Of a DNA stretch of 39,825 bases, positions 16,251 through 24,928 are shown piece by piece. The notes under the pieces are model-generated. The model was not told the origin of the DNA. It saw nothing but the letters and a program-made list of their open reading frames with translations, and did not search any database. Numbering within the stretch: position 1 is the stretch's first letter; every line of letters begins with the position of its first letter. The stretch covers positions 1 through 39,825 of the forward strand of contig JAFGGB010000102.1 in NCBI GenBank assembly GCA_016930775.1. The letters run 5' to 3'. Origin of the DNA: Deltaproteobacteria bacterium (lineage in GTDB: Bacteria; Desulfobacterota; Syntrophia; Syntrophales; UBA2210). A program made the position numbers and the translations under genes.

Positions 16251-18230
16251 ATGGCGGATATGGCACGAGCGGAAGACCAATGCAAAGGCATCGAAGACGA
16301 GGCGTTGGCTCATCATACACTGCCCCAGATATTGGCTCTTCAGGCCGAACGATTAGGTCGCGGGCAGACAGCTCTCAGGAAAAAAGACTACGGCATTTGG
16401 AAAAGCTATTCATGGAGCGATTACCTTGAATTCACGCGATTGACAGCCCTGGGATTGAAGGCCCTGGGCTTCAATCGCGGAGACCGCCTCGCTATAATCA
16501 CCGACAATCATCCCGAGTGGCTCTTCAGTGAACTCGGCGCTCAATCCATGGGCGGCATTACGGTTAACCTGTTCACCTCATCCGTCAGCGATGAACTGGC
16601 GGGAATGCTGAACCGCACAGGGTCGGCCTTCGTAGTGGCCCAGGATCAGGAGCAGGTTGATAAGCTTCTGGATAAGCGGGATCGCCTCTGTCATGTAAAG
16701 AGAATTATATATATAGATAAAACGGGAATGAGGACCTATGAAGATGACTCGTGGCTCATGAGTTATCAGGAACTTCTCGAAGCAGGTCGCAAAAAGGGGA
16801 ATGAGGATTCGGAGCTTTTCTGCAAAGAACTCATGCAGGGCAGACCCGATGATAGCGCCCTCATGATCACGACCTCCGGAACAACCGGCGTTGCAAAACT
16901 CGCAATGCTTTCTCATAGCAATTTCACGGCAATAGCGTCAAGCTGGCTTGCTGTACTTGATCGACAATCCTGCAAAAACTGGTTTTCTATTTCTCCTCCG
17001 CCATGGATCGTCGATCAGATGTGGGGTATCGGCGTGGCCCTGCTCGGCGGCACGATTATGAACTTTCCCGAGACCGTGGAAACGATTACAGAAGATTTTC
17101 GAGAAATTGGGCCGAATGTTATAATAACTTCTTCGCGTTTCTGGGAGAACCTTGCATCGCAAATCCGTGTGAAAATTGCCGATGCGGGTTTCATTAACAA
17201 GTTGGTCTTCAGGCTTGCCGAAAAGATCGGCAACGCAGTGATCGATAATCAGTCAAGGGGACTGCCTGTTTCTTTCGGCCTCAGGATTGCCCACGGTTTA
17301 GCATCTATTGCACTCTACCGTCCCCTGCTGGATCGCATAGGCTGCGGCGCTGTCGTTTCGGCCTTTACGGGAGGCCATCCCATAAGTCCTGATGTAATCC
17401 GCTTTTTTCGGGCTATCGGACTTAATCTCAAGCAATGTTACGGGCTTACCGAAGCGTGCGGTATTTTCCAAGTGCAACCGGACAACGAAGTGAAAGACGA
17501 GACCGTTGGTCTCTCTCTCCCGGGAATTACAGTCAAAATATCCAGCGATCAAGAGGTTCTGGTGGGAGGAAGGAACATTTTCCGAGGATACTATAATGAT
17601 TTTGACGCCACACAGAAAGCCTTCGATGAGCAATGGCTGAAAACCGGCGATGCTGGCTATCTCGACGAAAACAATCATCTTGTGATAATCGGACGGAAGG
17701 AAGACATCATCAGAAATAAAGACGGCAGCGCTTTTTCTCCGGACTTCATTGAAACAAGGTTGAAGTTCAGCCCCTACATTCAAGAAGCTGTGACTTTTGG
17801 AGAAGGGAGAACTTTCATTACGGCCCTGATCAACATCGACATGGGCAACGTCGGCAGCTGGGCCGAAGATCAGATGATACCCTATACGACATACACGGAC
17901 CTCTCGCAGCAGACGGCCGTTGAAAATTTGATTCTTCAGGAGGTGCGGGAGGTAAACAAGCGTCTGCCCGTTCCAATGAGGATTAAGAAGTTCATCATCC
18001 TTTATAAACTCCTTGATGCCGACGATGAGGAGCTGACGAGAACGGGCAAGGTGAGGCGGCGGTTCGTTTACGGCCTGTATATTAAACTTATAGAAGCGAT
18101 GTACAATAACGAGGAGTCTGTTGCCGTAAAGGCTGTAATCAAGTATCGCGATGGTCAAGTCAACGTTCTCGAAACGATGGTAAAAATCGTCAACGTAGAA
18201 AGCGATCTCCCTCGGGAGAGTCAGGAGTAA
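16251..18230 (+). CDS. AMP-binding long-chain acyl-CoA synthetase-type ligase
   Basis: A 659-residue adenylate-forming enzyme of the FadD15 type. It activates a carboxylic acid with ATP and CoA. All core motifs look intact: P-loop TTSGTTGVAKLAMLSHSN (about 207-224), A5 CYGLTEACG, A7 KTGDAGYL, A8 IIGRKEDIIRNKDG, and the A10 lysine region TRTGKVRRRFV. The C-terminal extension (VKIVNVESDLPRESQE) is typical of this clade. It sits between livG and livH, only 2 bp before livH and 28 bp after livG. This unusual position inside a transporter operon suggests that the imported acid is activated on entry. The chain length or aromatic nature of the substrate is not readable. Confidence 0.92.
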   Translation: MADMARAEDQCKGIEDEALAHHTLPQILALQAERLGRGQTALRKKDYGIWKSYSWSDYLEFTRLTALGLKALGFNRGDRLAIITDNHPEWLFSELGAQSMGGITVNLFTSSVSDELAGMLNRTGSAFVVAQDQEQVDKLLDKRDRLCHVKRIIYIDKTGMRTYEDDSWLMSYQELLEAGRKKGNEDSELFCKELMQGRPDDSALMITTSGTTGVAKLAMLSHSNFTAIASSWLAVLDRQSCKNWFSISPPPWIVDQMWGIGVALLGGTIMNFPETVETITEDFREIGPNVIITSSRFWENLASQIRVKIADAGFINKLVFRLAEKIGNAVIDNQSRGLPVSFGLRIAHGLASIALYRPLLDRIGCGAVVSAFTGGHPISPDVIRFFRAIGLNLKQCYGLTEACGIFQVQPDNEVKDETVGLSLPGITVKISSDQEVLVGGRNIFRGYYNDFDATQKAFDEQWLKTGDAGYLDENNHLVIIGRKEDIIRNKDGSAFSPDFIETRLKFSPYIQEAVTFGEGRTFITALINIDMGNVGSWAEDQMIPYTTYTDLSQQTAVENLILQEVREVNKRLPVPMRIKKFIILYKLLDADDEELTRTGKVRRRFVYGLYIKLIEAMYNNEESVAVKAVIKYRDGQVNVLETMVKIVNVESDLPRESQE

Positions 18231-18232
18231 CA

Positions 18233-19111
18233 ATGGAGTTCTTTGTGCAGATTCTCATCAACGGTCTGAACATAGGCTTTCTGTACGGGCTGGCCGCCAT
18301 GGGATTTGTTATGATCTTCAAGTCTTCAAGTGTTCTAAATTTCGCCCACGGCGAACTTCTGGCCTTCGGCGCATTCTTTTTTTTGACGCTTGTTTCCGCT
18401 GCGAAGCTTCCTCTTCCCGTAGCCTTCATGGGGGCGCTGGCCCTCTGTTTCGCCCTTGGCTTCGTCGTGGAACGGATTTTTCTCCGGCCCCTTATTGGCG
18501 AACCTCTTATTTATGTCATTATGCTCACCGTGGGCTTGGCGTCAATTTTCAAAGGATTGATGCTGCTGGTCTGGGGAGGCAATCTCTATATGTTTCCGCC
18601 TATTCTCCCGGCGAAACTTTCAATTACGTTCGCAGGCATCACTATACCGCCCGTTTACCTTCTCTCTACTTCTATAGGCATCCTCTTTCTTATATTTTTT
18701 GGCCTCTTTTTCAAGTATTCCTCACAGGGCATCTATATGAGATCCGTGGCGGACAATCAATCGGCAGCTCTTTCTCTCGGCGTCCATGTACGCAGAGTCT
18801 TCGCCCTTTCATGGGCTATCGCAGCTCTTGTGGCAGGCATGAGCGGCATCGTTCTGGGCATAATAAACGGCGTCAATGTACACGATCTCTCTTCCATCGG
18901 ACTTAAGGTATTTCCCGTCGTTATTCTTGGCGGACTCGACAGCATCGGCGGCGCCATTCTGGGCGGTGTCATAATAGGTCTTCTCGAAAGCTTTACGGGC
19001 GGTTATTTATCTGCTTCGCTGAAAGACGTTGTTCCCTATATGGCTCTGATCGTAATTCTCATTATAAGACCATACGGCCTTTTCGGCCTTGTCGAAATAG
19101 AAAGAGTCTGA
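18233..19111 (+). CDS. livH: LivH-type ABC transporter permease
   Basis: A 292-residue inner-membrane permease with about 8 hydrophobic helices. LivH marks: QILINGLNIGFLYGLAAMGFVMIFKSSSVLNFAHGE at the N-terminus, RSVADNQSAALSLGV (the coupling-helix EAA-like region), and VVILGGLDSIGGAILGGVIIGLLES near the end. AGGAG stands 5 nt before the ATG. It forms the channel with LivM. Confidence 0.94.
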   Translation: MEFFVQILINGLNIGFLYGLAAMGFVMIFKSSSVLNFAHGELLAFGAFFFLTLVSAAKLPLPVAFMGALALCFALGFVVERIFLRPLIGEPLIYVIMLTVGLASIFKGLMLLVWGGNLYMFPPILPAKLSITFAGITIPPVYLLSTSIGILFLIFFGLFFKYSSQGIYMRSVADNQSAALSLGVHVRRVFALSWAIAALVAGMSGIVLGIINGVNVHDLSSIGLKVFPVVILGGLDSIGGAILGGVIIGLLESFTGGYLSASLKDVVPYMALIVILIIRPYGLFGLVEIERV

Positions 19112-19128
19112 GGAAGGTATCTTTCTTA

Positions 19129-20199
19129 ATGAAATCATTTCACTTCAGGCCGTGCGGCAATTTAAAGGAACGCTACGACGAGGAACTGAGAATTTTCGAA
19201 ACGGATTTCGGGCGCGCCGCTGCAATCATTGGAGGTCTTCTTTTCTTCTCCGCGGCGACGTTGCTCTGCGGTTCATATATTGTATACATTTTTAATATTA
19301 TAGCTATTTCATCCATAGGCGCCCTTGGCCTCAATATTCTTGTGGGTTTCACAGGGCAGATATCCTTGGGCCACGGAGCTTTTTTTGGCGTTGGCGCCTA
19401 TGGTGCGGCCGTCCTTGCCACGAGATTCGGGATTCCCTTTATTTTCGCAGTACCTGCGGCGGGATTCATTGCTGCCGTGGCAGGTATGATTTTCGGCATT
19501 CCCTCAGGACGACTCAAAGGATTATATCTAACCATCGCCACGCTGGCTGGTCAGTTTATCATCGAGTACCTCTTGGTTCATTGGGAGAGCCTAACACAAG
19601 GCACGATGGGCATTATTTTACCTGAACCGCAATTATTCGGGATCTCTGTGGTTGATGACCGCCGATTCTTTTTCGTCGTTTTTGTGATACTCATCATAAT
19701 GATCCTTATGACCTCGCATTTAATGCGCACTCGTTATGGCCGGGCTTTTATCGCCATCCGTGACAACGATAGGGCGGCAGAGGGCATGGGAATTCCTGTC
19801 TTTCGCTACAAAATCCTTTCCTTCGGCATCAGTTCCTATTATGCGGGGTGCGCCGGCGCACTCTGGGCCTACTACATGACAAGCATAACGGCGGAACCTT
19901 TCAATGTGGGTCTTTCAGTTGAATATATTGCCATGGTGATAATCGGAGGATTAGGCTCCATCGCCGGGTCGGTTTTCGGCGCAGCCTTTATTGTAGTTCT
20001 GAGTGAGACCCTTCGTTGGCTTACAGACACGATCATGAGCCTGTCAATCATTCAGGGCATGGAACTGACACTGGCGGCAATCAGGGAGCTGGTCTTCGGC
20101 CTCTCGATAGTTCTCTTTATAATATTTGAGCCAAGAGGACTTGCGGAAGTATGGCGGATAGTTCGTTCGAACTTCAGACTCTGGCCTTTTTCATATTGA
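19129..20199 (+). CDS. livM: LivM-type ABC transporter permease
   Basis: A 356-residue inner-membrane permease, partner of LivH. Signatures: AISSIGALGLNILVGFTGQISLGHGAFFGVGAYGAA, FGIPSGRLKGLYLTIATLAGQF, AIRDNDRAAEGMGI (coupling helix), MVIIGGLGSIAGSVFGAAF, and the C-terminal LFIIFEPRGLAEVW. An N-terminal cytoplasmic stretch of about 25 residues precedes the first helix. It lies 17 bp after livH. Confidence 0.94.
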   Translation: MKSFHFRPCGNLKERYDEELRIFETDFGRAAAIIGGLLFFSAATLLCGSYIVYIFNIIAISSIGALGLNILVGFTGQISLGHGAFFGVGAYGAAVLATRFGIPFIFAVPAAGFIAAVAGMIFGIPSGRLKGLYLTIATLAGQFIIEYLLVHWESLTQGTMGIILPEPQLFGISVVDDRRFFFVVFVILIIMILMTSHLMRTRYGRAFIAIRDNDRAAEGMGIPVFRYKILSFGISSYYAGCAGALWAYYMTSITAEPFNVGLSVEYIAMVIIGGLGSIAGSVFGAAFIVVLSETLRWLTDTIMSLSIIQGMELTLAAIRELVFGLSIVLFIIFEPRGLAEVWRIVRSNFRLWPFSY

Positions 20200-20259
20200 A
20201 AAGACCGGATTTTGAATATAACTGCAGAGAGTGCATGCTCGAAAGACAATATAAATGCA

Positions 20260-21063
20260 ATGAACGATAAACCTTTACTTCAAGTAAACAATATAAGCGT
20301 GGTTTATGCCGATGTAATCCAGGTACTCAAAGGAGTATCGCTAGCGGTAAAAAGGCACCAGATCGTTTCCCTGCTGGGCAGCAATGGCGCTGGCAAAACC
20401 ACATCCCTCAAGGCAATATCGGGACTCCTGAAGCCCGAAAACGGCAAAGTTACCGAGGGCACAATACTGTATAACGGAGACAATATCCAGAACAAGGCCC
20501 CAGAAGACATTACGAGAAAGGGCATTATACAAGTCTTGGAAGGACGACAACCCTTCAAGTATCTTACCATCGAGGAAAATCTCCGTGTTGGAACGGCCAC
20601 AAGATGGGGAAAGCCTTACCGGGAGGATCTGGATATGATCTACGAATATTTCCCCGCACTGGTGCCGCGCCGGAAGTCCATGGCCGGTTACTGCAGCGGT
20701 GGTGAACTGCAGATGCTCGTGATGGGTCGCGCATTGATGGCGCATCCCGATTTGCTCCTCCTCGATGAACCCTCCCTGGGACTCGCACCTCTCGTTGTGA
20801 AGGAAATATTCAAAATCATCAAACAGATAAATGAAGAGCAGGGGACGACGATTATTCTTGTTGAACAGAACGCGAATATGGCTCTCCAGATCGCTCACTT
20901 CGGATACGTTATGGAAAATGGTAAAATCGTCATGGAGGGTGAATCGAAGGAGCTTAAGGAGAATCCGGATGTTAAGGATTTCTATCTGGGGATGGGAACG
21001 AGGGGCGATACGAACTCCTACCGTGATGTAAAGGCCTATAAACGAAGGAAGAGGTGGTTGTGA
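20260..21063 (+). CDS. livF: LivF-type ABC transporter ATP-binding protein
   Basis: 267 residues from ATG 20260 (MNDKPLLQVNNISVVY). The track start at TTG 20212 would add 16 residues without family similarity. Neither start has a good ribosome binding site. Walker A GSNGAGKT, Q-loop QVLEGRQPF (LivF type), signature YCSGGELQMLVMGRALM, Walker B LLLLDEPSLGLAP, H-loop LVEQNANMAL. The C-terminal tail (SYRDVKAYKRRKRWL) is basic and longer than in LivF. It overlaps the region carrying the next gene's ribosome binding site. Confidence 0.92.
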   Translation: MNDKPLLQVNNISVVYADVIQVLKGVSLAVKRHQIVSLLGSNGAGKTTSLKAISGLLKPENGKVTEGTILYNGDNIQNKAPEDITRKGIIQVLEGRQPFKYLTIEENLRVGTATRWGKPYREDLDMIYEYFPALVPRRKSMAGYCSGGELQMLVMGRALMAHPDLLLLDEPSLGLAPLVVKEIFKIIKQINEEQGTTIILVEQNANMALQIAHFGYVMENGKIVMEGESKELKENPDVKDFYLGMGTRGDTNSYRDVKAYKRRKRWL

Positions 21064-21083
21064 GAGGAGGAAAGGAGAGGGGT

Positions 21084-22331
21084 ATGGCGAGTATTTTCTT
21101 TGAGGAAAGGGAGGGTCGACCAAGAGAGCAACGACGGACCGAGCATAACCGTCGCCTCTCAGAAATGGTGAGGGCAGGCTATGAGAACGCTTCGAGAGTG
21201 CAACAAATCTTTAAAAGCCGATCCCTCACACCGAGCGATGTCGCAACGTTGGAAGATCTCGAAAGACTCCCCGTTATCTCGCGGGAGCAGGTGGCGGAAT
21301 ATGAGCGACAAGCGCCTCCCTTCGGAGGATTTGCCCGGAAAGATCTAACATTCGAACGGATATTCACGTCACCCGGTCCCATCTACGAACCTCATCTCAC
21401 GGAATCCAGCCTTTGGACGGCGGGATATCATGCCGCCGGTTTCACTGAAGGGGATGTGGTCCTTAACACCTTTTCATATCATCTCGTAGCGGCTGGCCTG
21501 ACATTTCATGAAGGTCTTCGCGCCTGTGGCGCGACAGTAGTGCCATCCGGAACATCTAATACGGAAATACAGGTTCAACTTCTGAAAGATCTTGGAGTTA
21601 CCGGTTTCGTAGGAACCCCCAGTTTTCTGAAGGCGATCATCGCTAAAGCCGAAGAAAAAGGTTTAGATATCGCAAAAGATTTCTACCTGAGAAAGGCAAG
21701 TTTTGTGGCGGAACCCCTGGAGCCGTCACTTCGGACCATATTTGAAGAGAGATACGGCATCGACACCTATCAGATGTATGGCGCTACGGAAGTTGGCGAC
21801 ATTGCGTTCGAATGTGCAGAAAAAAAGGGCTGGCACATAGTCGAAGACGCCGTTGTTGAGATTGTCGATCCCGACACCGGACGATCCATGAAAGAGGGAA
21901 CTCTCGGCGAAGTGGTTGTTACGCGCCTGAACAACATTTTTTTTCTCTTTCGCTTCGGTACGGGAGATCTTTCTTCGATTATTGAAGAACAATGTCCCTG
22001 CGGACGAACTTCCCTGAGGCTCAGCGGCATTCACGGACGTTGCGGAGACGCCGTGAAAATACGGGGGCTTTTCATTGCGCCGAGCCAGCTGAACAACATA
22101 AAAAAACACTTTAAGAATATCAAGTATCAACTTGTTATTGATAGGAAATCTTTTAAGGATTATCTGACGGTTGCGCTTGAAGGACCCACTATTGATGATA
22201 TGATTGTCAAAAGCTTTACCGATCGATTTGCCACGGAATGTACTGTCAGGATTGACGAGATATCCATCGTATCTCCTGGTTCAATAGCAGACAGCGCTCC
22301 TTTGATCGTCGATAGAAGGTCCTGGGATTAA
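21084..22331 (+). CDS. PaaK-family (phenylacetate-CoA ligase-like) protein with degenerate adenylation motifs
   Basis: 415 residues from ATG 21084, which follows AAAGGAGAGGGGT; the track start 21054 lies inside livF. The fold is that of PaaK: EDLERLPVISREQV near residue 57, an A5 motif YQMYGATEVGDIAFEC near 229-244, VVTRLNNIFFLFRFGTGDLSS, the cysteine pair CPCGRTSLRLSGIHGRCGD, and KIRGLFIAPSQLNNI. The phosphate-binding loop, usually SSGTTGKPT, reads FTSPGPIYEPHL (about 94-105). The C-terminal EGKAKR lysine motif is missing: PGSIADSAPLIVDRR is about 3 residues shorter there. It may therefore not adenylate its ligand. Last gene of the transporter operon, it ends 10 bp from convergent recJ. Confidence 0.85.
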   Translation: MASIFFEEREGRPREQRRTEHNRRLSEMVRAGYENASRVQQIFKSRSLTPSDVATLEDLERLPVISREQVAEYERQAPPFGGFARKDLTFERIFTSPGPIYEPHLTESSLWTAGYHAAGFTEGDVVLNTFSYHLVAAGLTFHEGLRACGATVVPSGTSNTEIQVQLLKDLGVTGFVGTPSFLKAIIAKAEEKGLDIAKDFYLRKASFVAEPLEPSLRTIFEERYGIDTYQMYGATEVGDIAFECAEKKGWHIVEDAVVEIVDPDTGRSMKEGTLGEVVVTRLNNIFFLFRFGTGDLSSIIEEQCPCGRTSLRLSGIHGRCGDAVKIRGLFIAPSQLNNIKKHFKNIKYQLVIDRKSFKDYLTVALEGPTIDDMIVKSFTDRFATECTVRIDEISIVSPGSIADSAPLIVDRRSWD

Positions 22332-22341
22332 TATTAACGAC

Positions 22342-24072
22342 CTAAGGGTTCATGATACGTACGTCCCGCACCTTTAGCTGTATCTTTCTCTCACCGTTCC
22401 ATTCATTGATCTGGGGCGTATAAACAATTGAAAGCATTGCATCCCTCAGCATTGCCCCGTATTCGCCCTTCGAAAACCATATGGAATCGCAACGGTGTTC
22501 GTCATTGGCAAGCTGCATCTTCAGATGATTATTGCCAACAAGGGTTAACGACTGTGCCTTCACACCGCTCATGCATAGAAGAGGTTCCGGATTCATGGGA
22601 CCGAAGGGGGAGAGAAGATCGATCTGGTTTAAAAGATCAGTGGTGATTCCACTTATATCAAACAATCCGTCGATATGAGTTGTCGGAAGAGGAATGTGAT
22701 GGCCCAGATCCTCCCGGATCGCTCCTTCCAGAGCCTGACTGAAGAGATCTATATTTTCCTCGCGGATGGTGCACCCAGCGGCGTACTGATGTCCTCCGTA
22801 GGTCACAAGAAAAGGTGCACACCGTTTGGAAATTCCGCCAAAAAGATTGAACTCCTCGATGCTTCGACCGGAACCTCTTCCAATGCCGTCTTTGAGGCAA
22901 AAGAGAACCGTTGGTCGATAGTAACGGTCAACGAGTTTTGACGCCACGATTCCGATGACACCGGGATGCCATCTTTTTGAGGCGAATACAAAAGATCTCT
23001 GCTCTCCCAACGAAGGATCTCTCTCTATCGCCGCCACGACGGATTCGAGAATTGCAATTTCTACCTCCTTTCTTCTCTGATTGTAGGACTCGAGACGTTC
23101 AGTCAATACAGCCGCCTGACCCTCGTCTTTTGTCAAAAGGAGTTCCACGGCAGCGGTAGCTGTGCCCATACGACCGGCGGCGTTAATGCGCGGGATAAGA
23201 GCGAAGGAAAGAACCTCGGCCGTAAGGATTGATCTGTCGGCGCCGCTTCGTCTCTTCAGGGCTCTGAGCCCCGGTCTCGATGTTTTTGACAAGACATCAA
23301 GACCGACTTTTGCAAATATTCTATTTTCGTCAACAAGAGGAACGAGATCTCCGATGGTTCCGAGAGCCACCAGATCGAGGTAATCTTTCAAATTAGGATA
23401 GGGACGGCCATCCCAAAAAGCGGCGGCCCTGAGCCTGCTCCGTAAGGCAATAAGCACGTTGAAGGCAACGCCTGCGCCTGCAAGGTACTTACAAGGAAAG
23501 GAGCAATCTTCGCGATGAGGGTTAATAACCGCAACGGCAGCCGGAAGCCTGGAGGGAACCTCGTGATGATCGACTACAATACAGTCTACTCCGAGGCTAG
23601 TTGCATATGCCACTTCATCAAAATCGGAAACGCCACAATCTACAGTGACGATTAGTGAGCAGCCGCGTTCCTTTAACGTGCCTATGGCCCGTAGGTTCAG
23701 ACCGTAGCCCTCTGTAATGCGATCAGGAATGTAATAAGAGACTGAAGCGCCTATGCTGCGCAAAAACAATACCAGAATTGCCGTGGCGGTTATGCCGTCG
23801 GCGTCATAATCACCGTAGACAACAATATGTTCTTTCCCTGCGACGGCTCGAAGAATTCGGCTAACTGCTTCTTCCATATCGCGCATAAGGAAAGGATTAT
23901 GGAGGTCCTTGAGGGAAGGGGAAAGAAATCTACGTCCTTCGTTAACATCGCTGACGCCCCTGTTGATCAGCATGGTTGAGATTATTGGGAGTACTGAAAG
24001 GTTTGAGGAATATTCGTATATTCTTTCGGGCAATTTTTCATCGGCTATTATCCACCGCGTTGTTGGAAGCAT
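22342..24072 (-). CDS. recJ: Single-stranded-DNA-specific exonuclease RecJ
   Basis: A 576-residue 5'-3' ssDNA exonuclease of DNA repair and recombination. DHH-family motifs: VVYGDYDADGITATAI near residue 80, SLIVTVDCGVSD near 140, the DHH triad IVVDHHEVPSRLP near 163, HREDCSFPCKYLAGAGVAF, and LVALGTIGDLVPL. DHHA1 region: GRGSGRSIEEFNLFGG and YGGHQYAAGCTI, followed by the OB domain with PQINEWNGERKIQLKVRDV at the end. Length equals the family. A good promoter lies just upstream. It is convergent with the PaaK-like gene with no terminator visible between. Confidence 0.96.
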   Translation of the reverse strand: MLPTTRWIIADEKLPERIYEYSSNLSVLPIISTMLINRGVSDVNEGRRFLSPSLKDLHNPFLMRDMEEAVSRILRAVAGKEHIVVYGDYDADGITATAILVLFLRSIGASVSYYIPDRITEGYGLNLRAIGTLKERGCSLIVTVDCGVSDFDEVAYATSLGVDCIVVDHHEVPSRLPAAVAVINPHREDCSFPCKYLAGAGVAFNVLIALRSRLRAAAFWDGRPYPNLKDYLDLVALGTIGDLVPLVDENRIFAKVGLDVLSKTSRPGLRALKRRSGADRSILTAEVLSFALIPRINAAGRMGTATAAVELLLTKDEGQAAVLTERLESYNQRRKEVEIAILESVVAAIERDPSLGEQRSFVFASKRWHPGVIGIVASKLVDRYYRPTVLFCLKDGIGRGSGRSIEEFNLFGGISKRCAPFLVTYGGHQYAAGCTIREENIDLFSQALEGAIREDLGHHIPLPTTHIDGLFDISGITTDLLNQIDLLSPFGPMNPEPLLCMSGVKAQSLTLVGNNHLKMQLANDEHRCDSIWFSKGEYGAMLRDAMLSIVYTPQINEWNGERKIQLKVRDVRIMNP

Positions 24073-24099
24073 GAAATCTTTCGTGAAAATTTTGAGTGG

Positions 24100-24128
24100 A
24101 TGATAGTCGAGATTCCGTACCCTGTCAA
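24100..24128 (-). promoter_or_regulatory. Sigma-70 promoter of recJ
   Basis: On the minus strand, a perfect TTGACA (24128-24123), a 17-bp spacer and TATCAT (24105-24100). The predicted start is about 20 nt before the recJ ATG. The -35 box lies inside one arm of a 13-bp inverted repeat. Confidence 0.7.
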
Positions 24129-24149
24129 GGCAGTGTCTTGACAGGGTAC
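24117..24149. repeat. Perfect 13-bp inverted repeat over the recJ -35 region
   Basis: GTACCCTGTCAAG (24117-24129) and CTTGACAGGGTAC (24137-24149) flank a 7-nt centre. Neither side is followed by a T run, so it is not an intrinsic terminator. Each arm carries a TTGACA, but only the minus-strand one has a good -10. A repressor site is possible. Confidence 0.6.
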
Positions 24150-24238
24150 GTCAGGCAGGGCGGGATTTTCTCTTGCTATTTCAGTGTTGGAATGATAGGA
24201 AAAATTACGTTGAGAATGGCAGATAGGGTATGATGTAA

Positions 24239-24445
24239 TTGATAACACGGCGAATCTCTGTTGATCGGGAAAATGAAGCGTTTCTTAAATTCATACTTGA
24301 GGGTTATGATGGGATCGCCGGCATCACGAAGGCGGGCGGCGCCGTGAACATGGTTGAGATGCAGATACCCTGCGGCTTCATCGGAGATGTTGATGATCTG
24401 ATGGAATCTCTGAAAAGCGAGGTTCGATGGTGCGAACAGTCTTAA
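24239..24445 (+). CDS. DUF4911 domain protein
   Basis: A 68-residue protein of the DUF4911 family: ISVDRENEAFLKFILEGYDGIAGITKAGGAVNMVEMQIP, then the helical end DVDDLMESLKSEV. Function is unknown. The start is taken as TTG 24239, because the nearby ATGATG runs into a stop after two codons; a weak AGGG lies about 12 nt upstream. The family pattern (a short alpha/beta fold) resembles regulatory domains, but no role can be assigned. It overlaps the following gene by 19 bp, implying co-translation. Confidence 0.75.
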   Translation: MITRRISVDRENEAFLKFILEGYDGIAGITKAGGAVNMVEMQIPCGFIGDVDDLMESLKSEVRWCEQS

Positions 24446-24867
24446 AGAAGTCTCCCGGATTGACGGTGTGCCTTTACGGGGCGGTTTTTTCCGCCATGTT
24501 AATCATCCTGATGGGCATGGGATCCTTGGGAGAGCGAGATGACGCCATTCCCGTACCCGACAAGAACTACTCGGCAACCTTCATTGATCAATTGGATATT
24601 CGAACTGAATGTACAGGCGTCAGCATCGATGGCAACACCTACATCAAGGGTAAGCGGGGAAAGGGTTCTCATACCATAACGTTAGACACTGTCAGCGAGA
24701 TGAAATTTTTCAAGAAAGGGTCGACACTGACGGTTGCCGTTGTTCTTCGCACCGGTGCGACTGTCGAATTGACTCTTGCCGGTGAAGAAAAGGCTTACGG
24801 CAAGTCCTCCTATGGACTCTTCAAGATTTCCCTTGCCGAACTCAAAAGCATGATCGTAAAAATGTAA
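24427..24867 (+). CDS. Small membrane-anchored protein of unknown function
   Basis: A 146-residue protein I cannot name. An N-terminal basic stretch is followed by one hydrophobic segment (about residues 11-33, LTVCLYGAVFSAMLIILMGMGSL), either an uncleaved anchor or a signal. The rest looks like an extracytoplasmic beta-rich domain, with NYSATFIDQLDIRTECTGVSIDG, KGKRGKGSHTITLD, and TLTVAVVLRTGATVELTLAGEEKAYG. The pattern of sequence followed by KGKRGKG and a predicted strand seems familiar from uncharacterised deltaproteobacterial proteins. It shares an overlap with DUF4911 and is followed by two hairpins. Confidence 0.6.
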   Translation: MVRTVLKKSPGLTVCLYGAVFSAMLIILMGMGSLGERDDAIPVPDKNYSATFIDQLDIRTECTGVSIDGNTYIKGKRGKGSHTITLDTVSEMKFFKKGSTLTVAVVLRTGATVELTLAGEEKAYGKSSYGLFKISLAELKSMIVKM

Positions 24868-24877
24868 AAAGATCCAG

Positions 24878-24897
24878 TGGCGGCTATTGCGCCGCCA
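24878..24897 (+). repeat. First of two tandem hairpins after the unknown membrane protein
   Basis: TGGCGGC (24878-24884), a 6-nt loop TATTGC, and GCCGCCA (24891-24897). There is no T run behind it. Together with the next hairpin it fills almost the whole gap before the parvulin gene. Confidence 0.5.
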
Positions 24898-24903
24898 TAC
24901 GGT

Positions 24904-24928
24904 AAAAGCCTCCCCAGGGGGGCTTTTG
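24904..24928 (+). terminator. Intrinsic terminator upstream of the parvulin gene
   Basis: AAAAGCCTCC (24904-24913), loop CCAG, and GGGGGCTTTT (24918-24927) with one G-T pair, ending in a short T tail. It lies only 26 nt before the parvulin ATG, so any parvulin promoter would have to overlap it or readthrough must occur. Confidence 0.65.

Noticed and set aside
17298-18233. 311-aa minus-strand ORF opposite the acyl-CoA synthetase
   Set aside because: The plus strand encodes conserved adenylation motifs throughout this stretch, and the antisense translation resembles no family.
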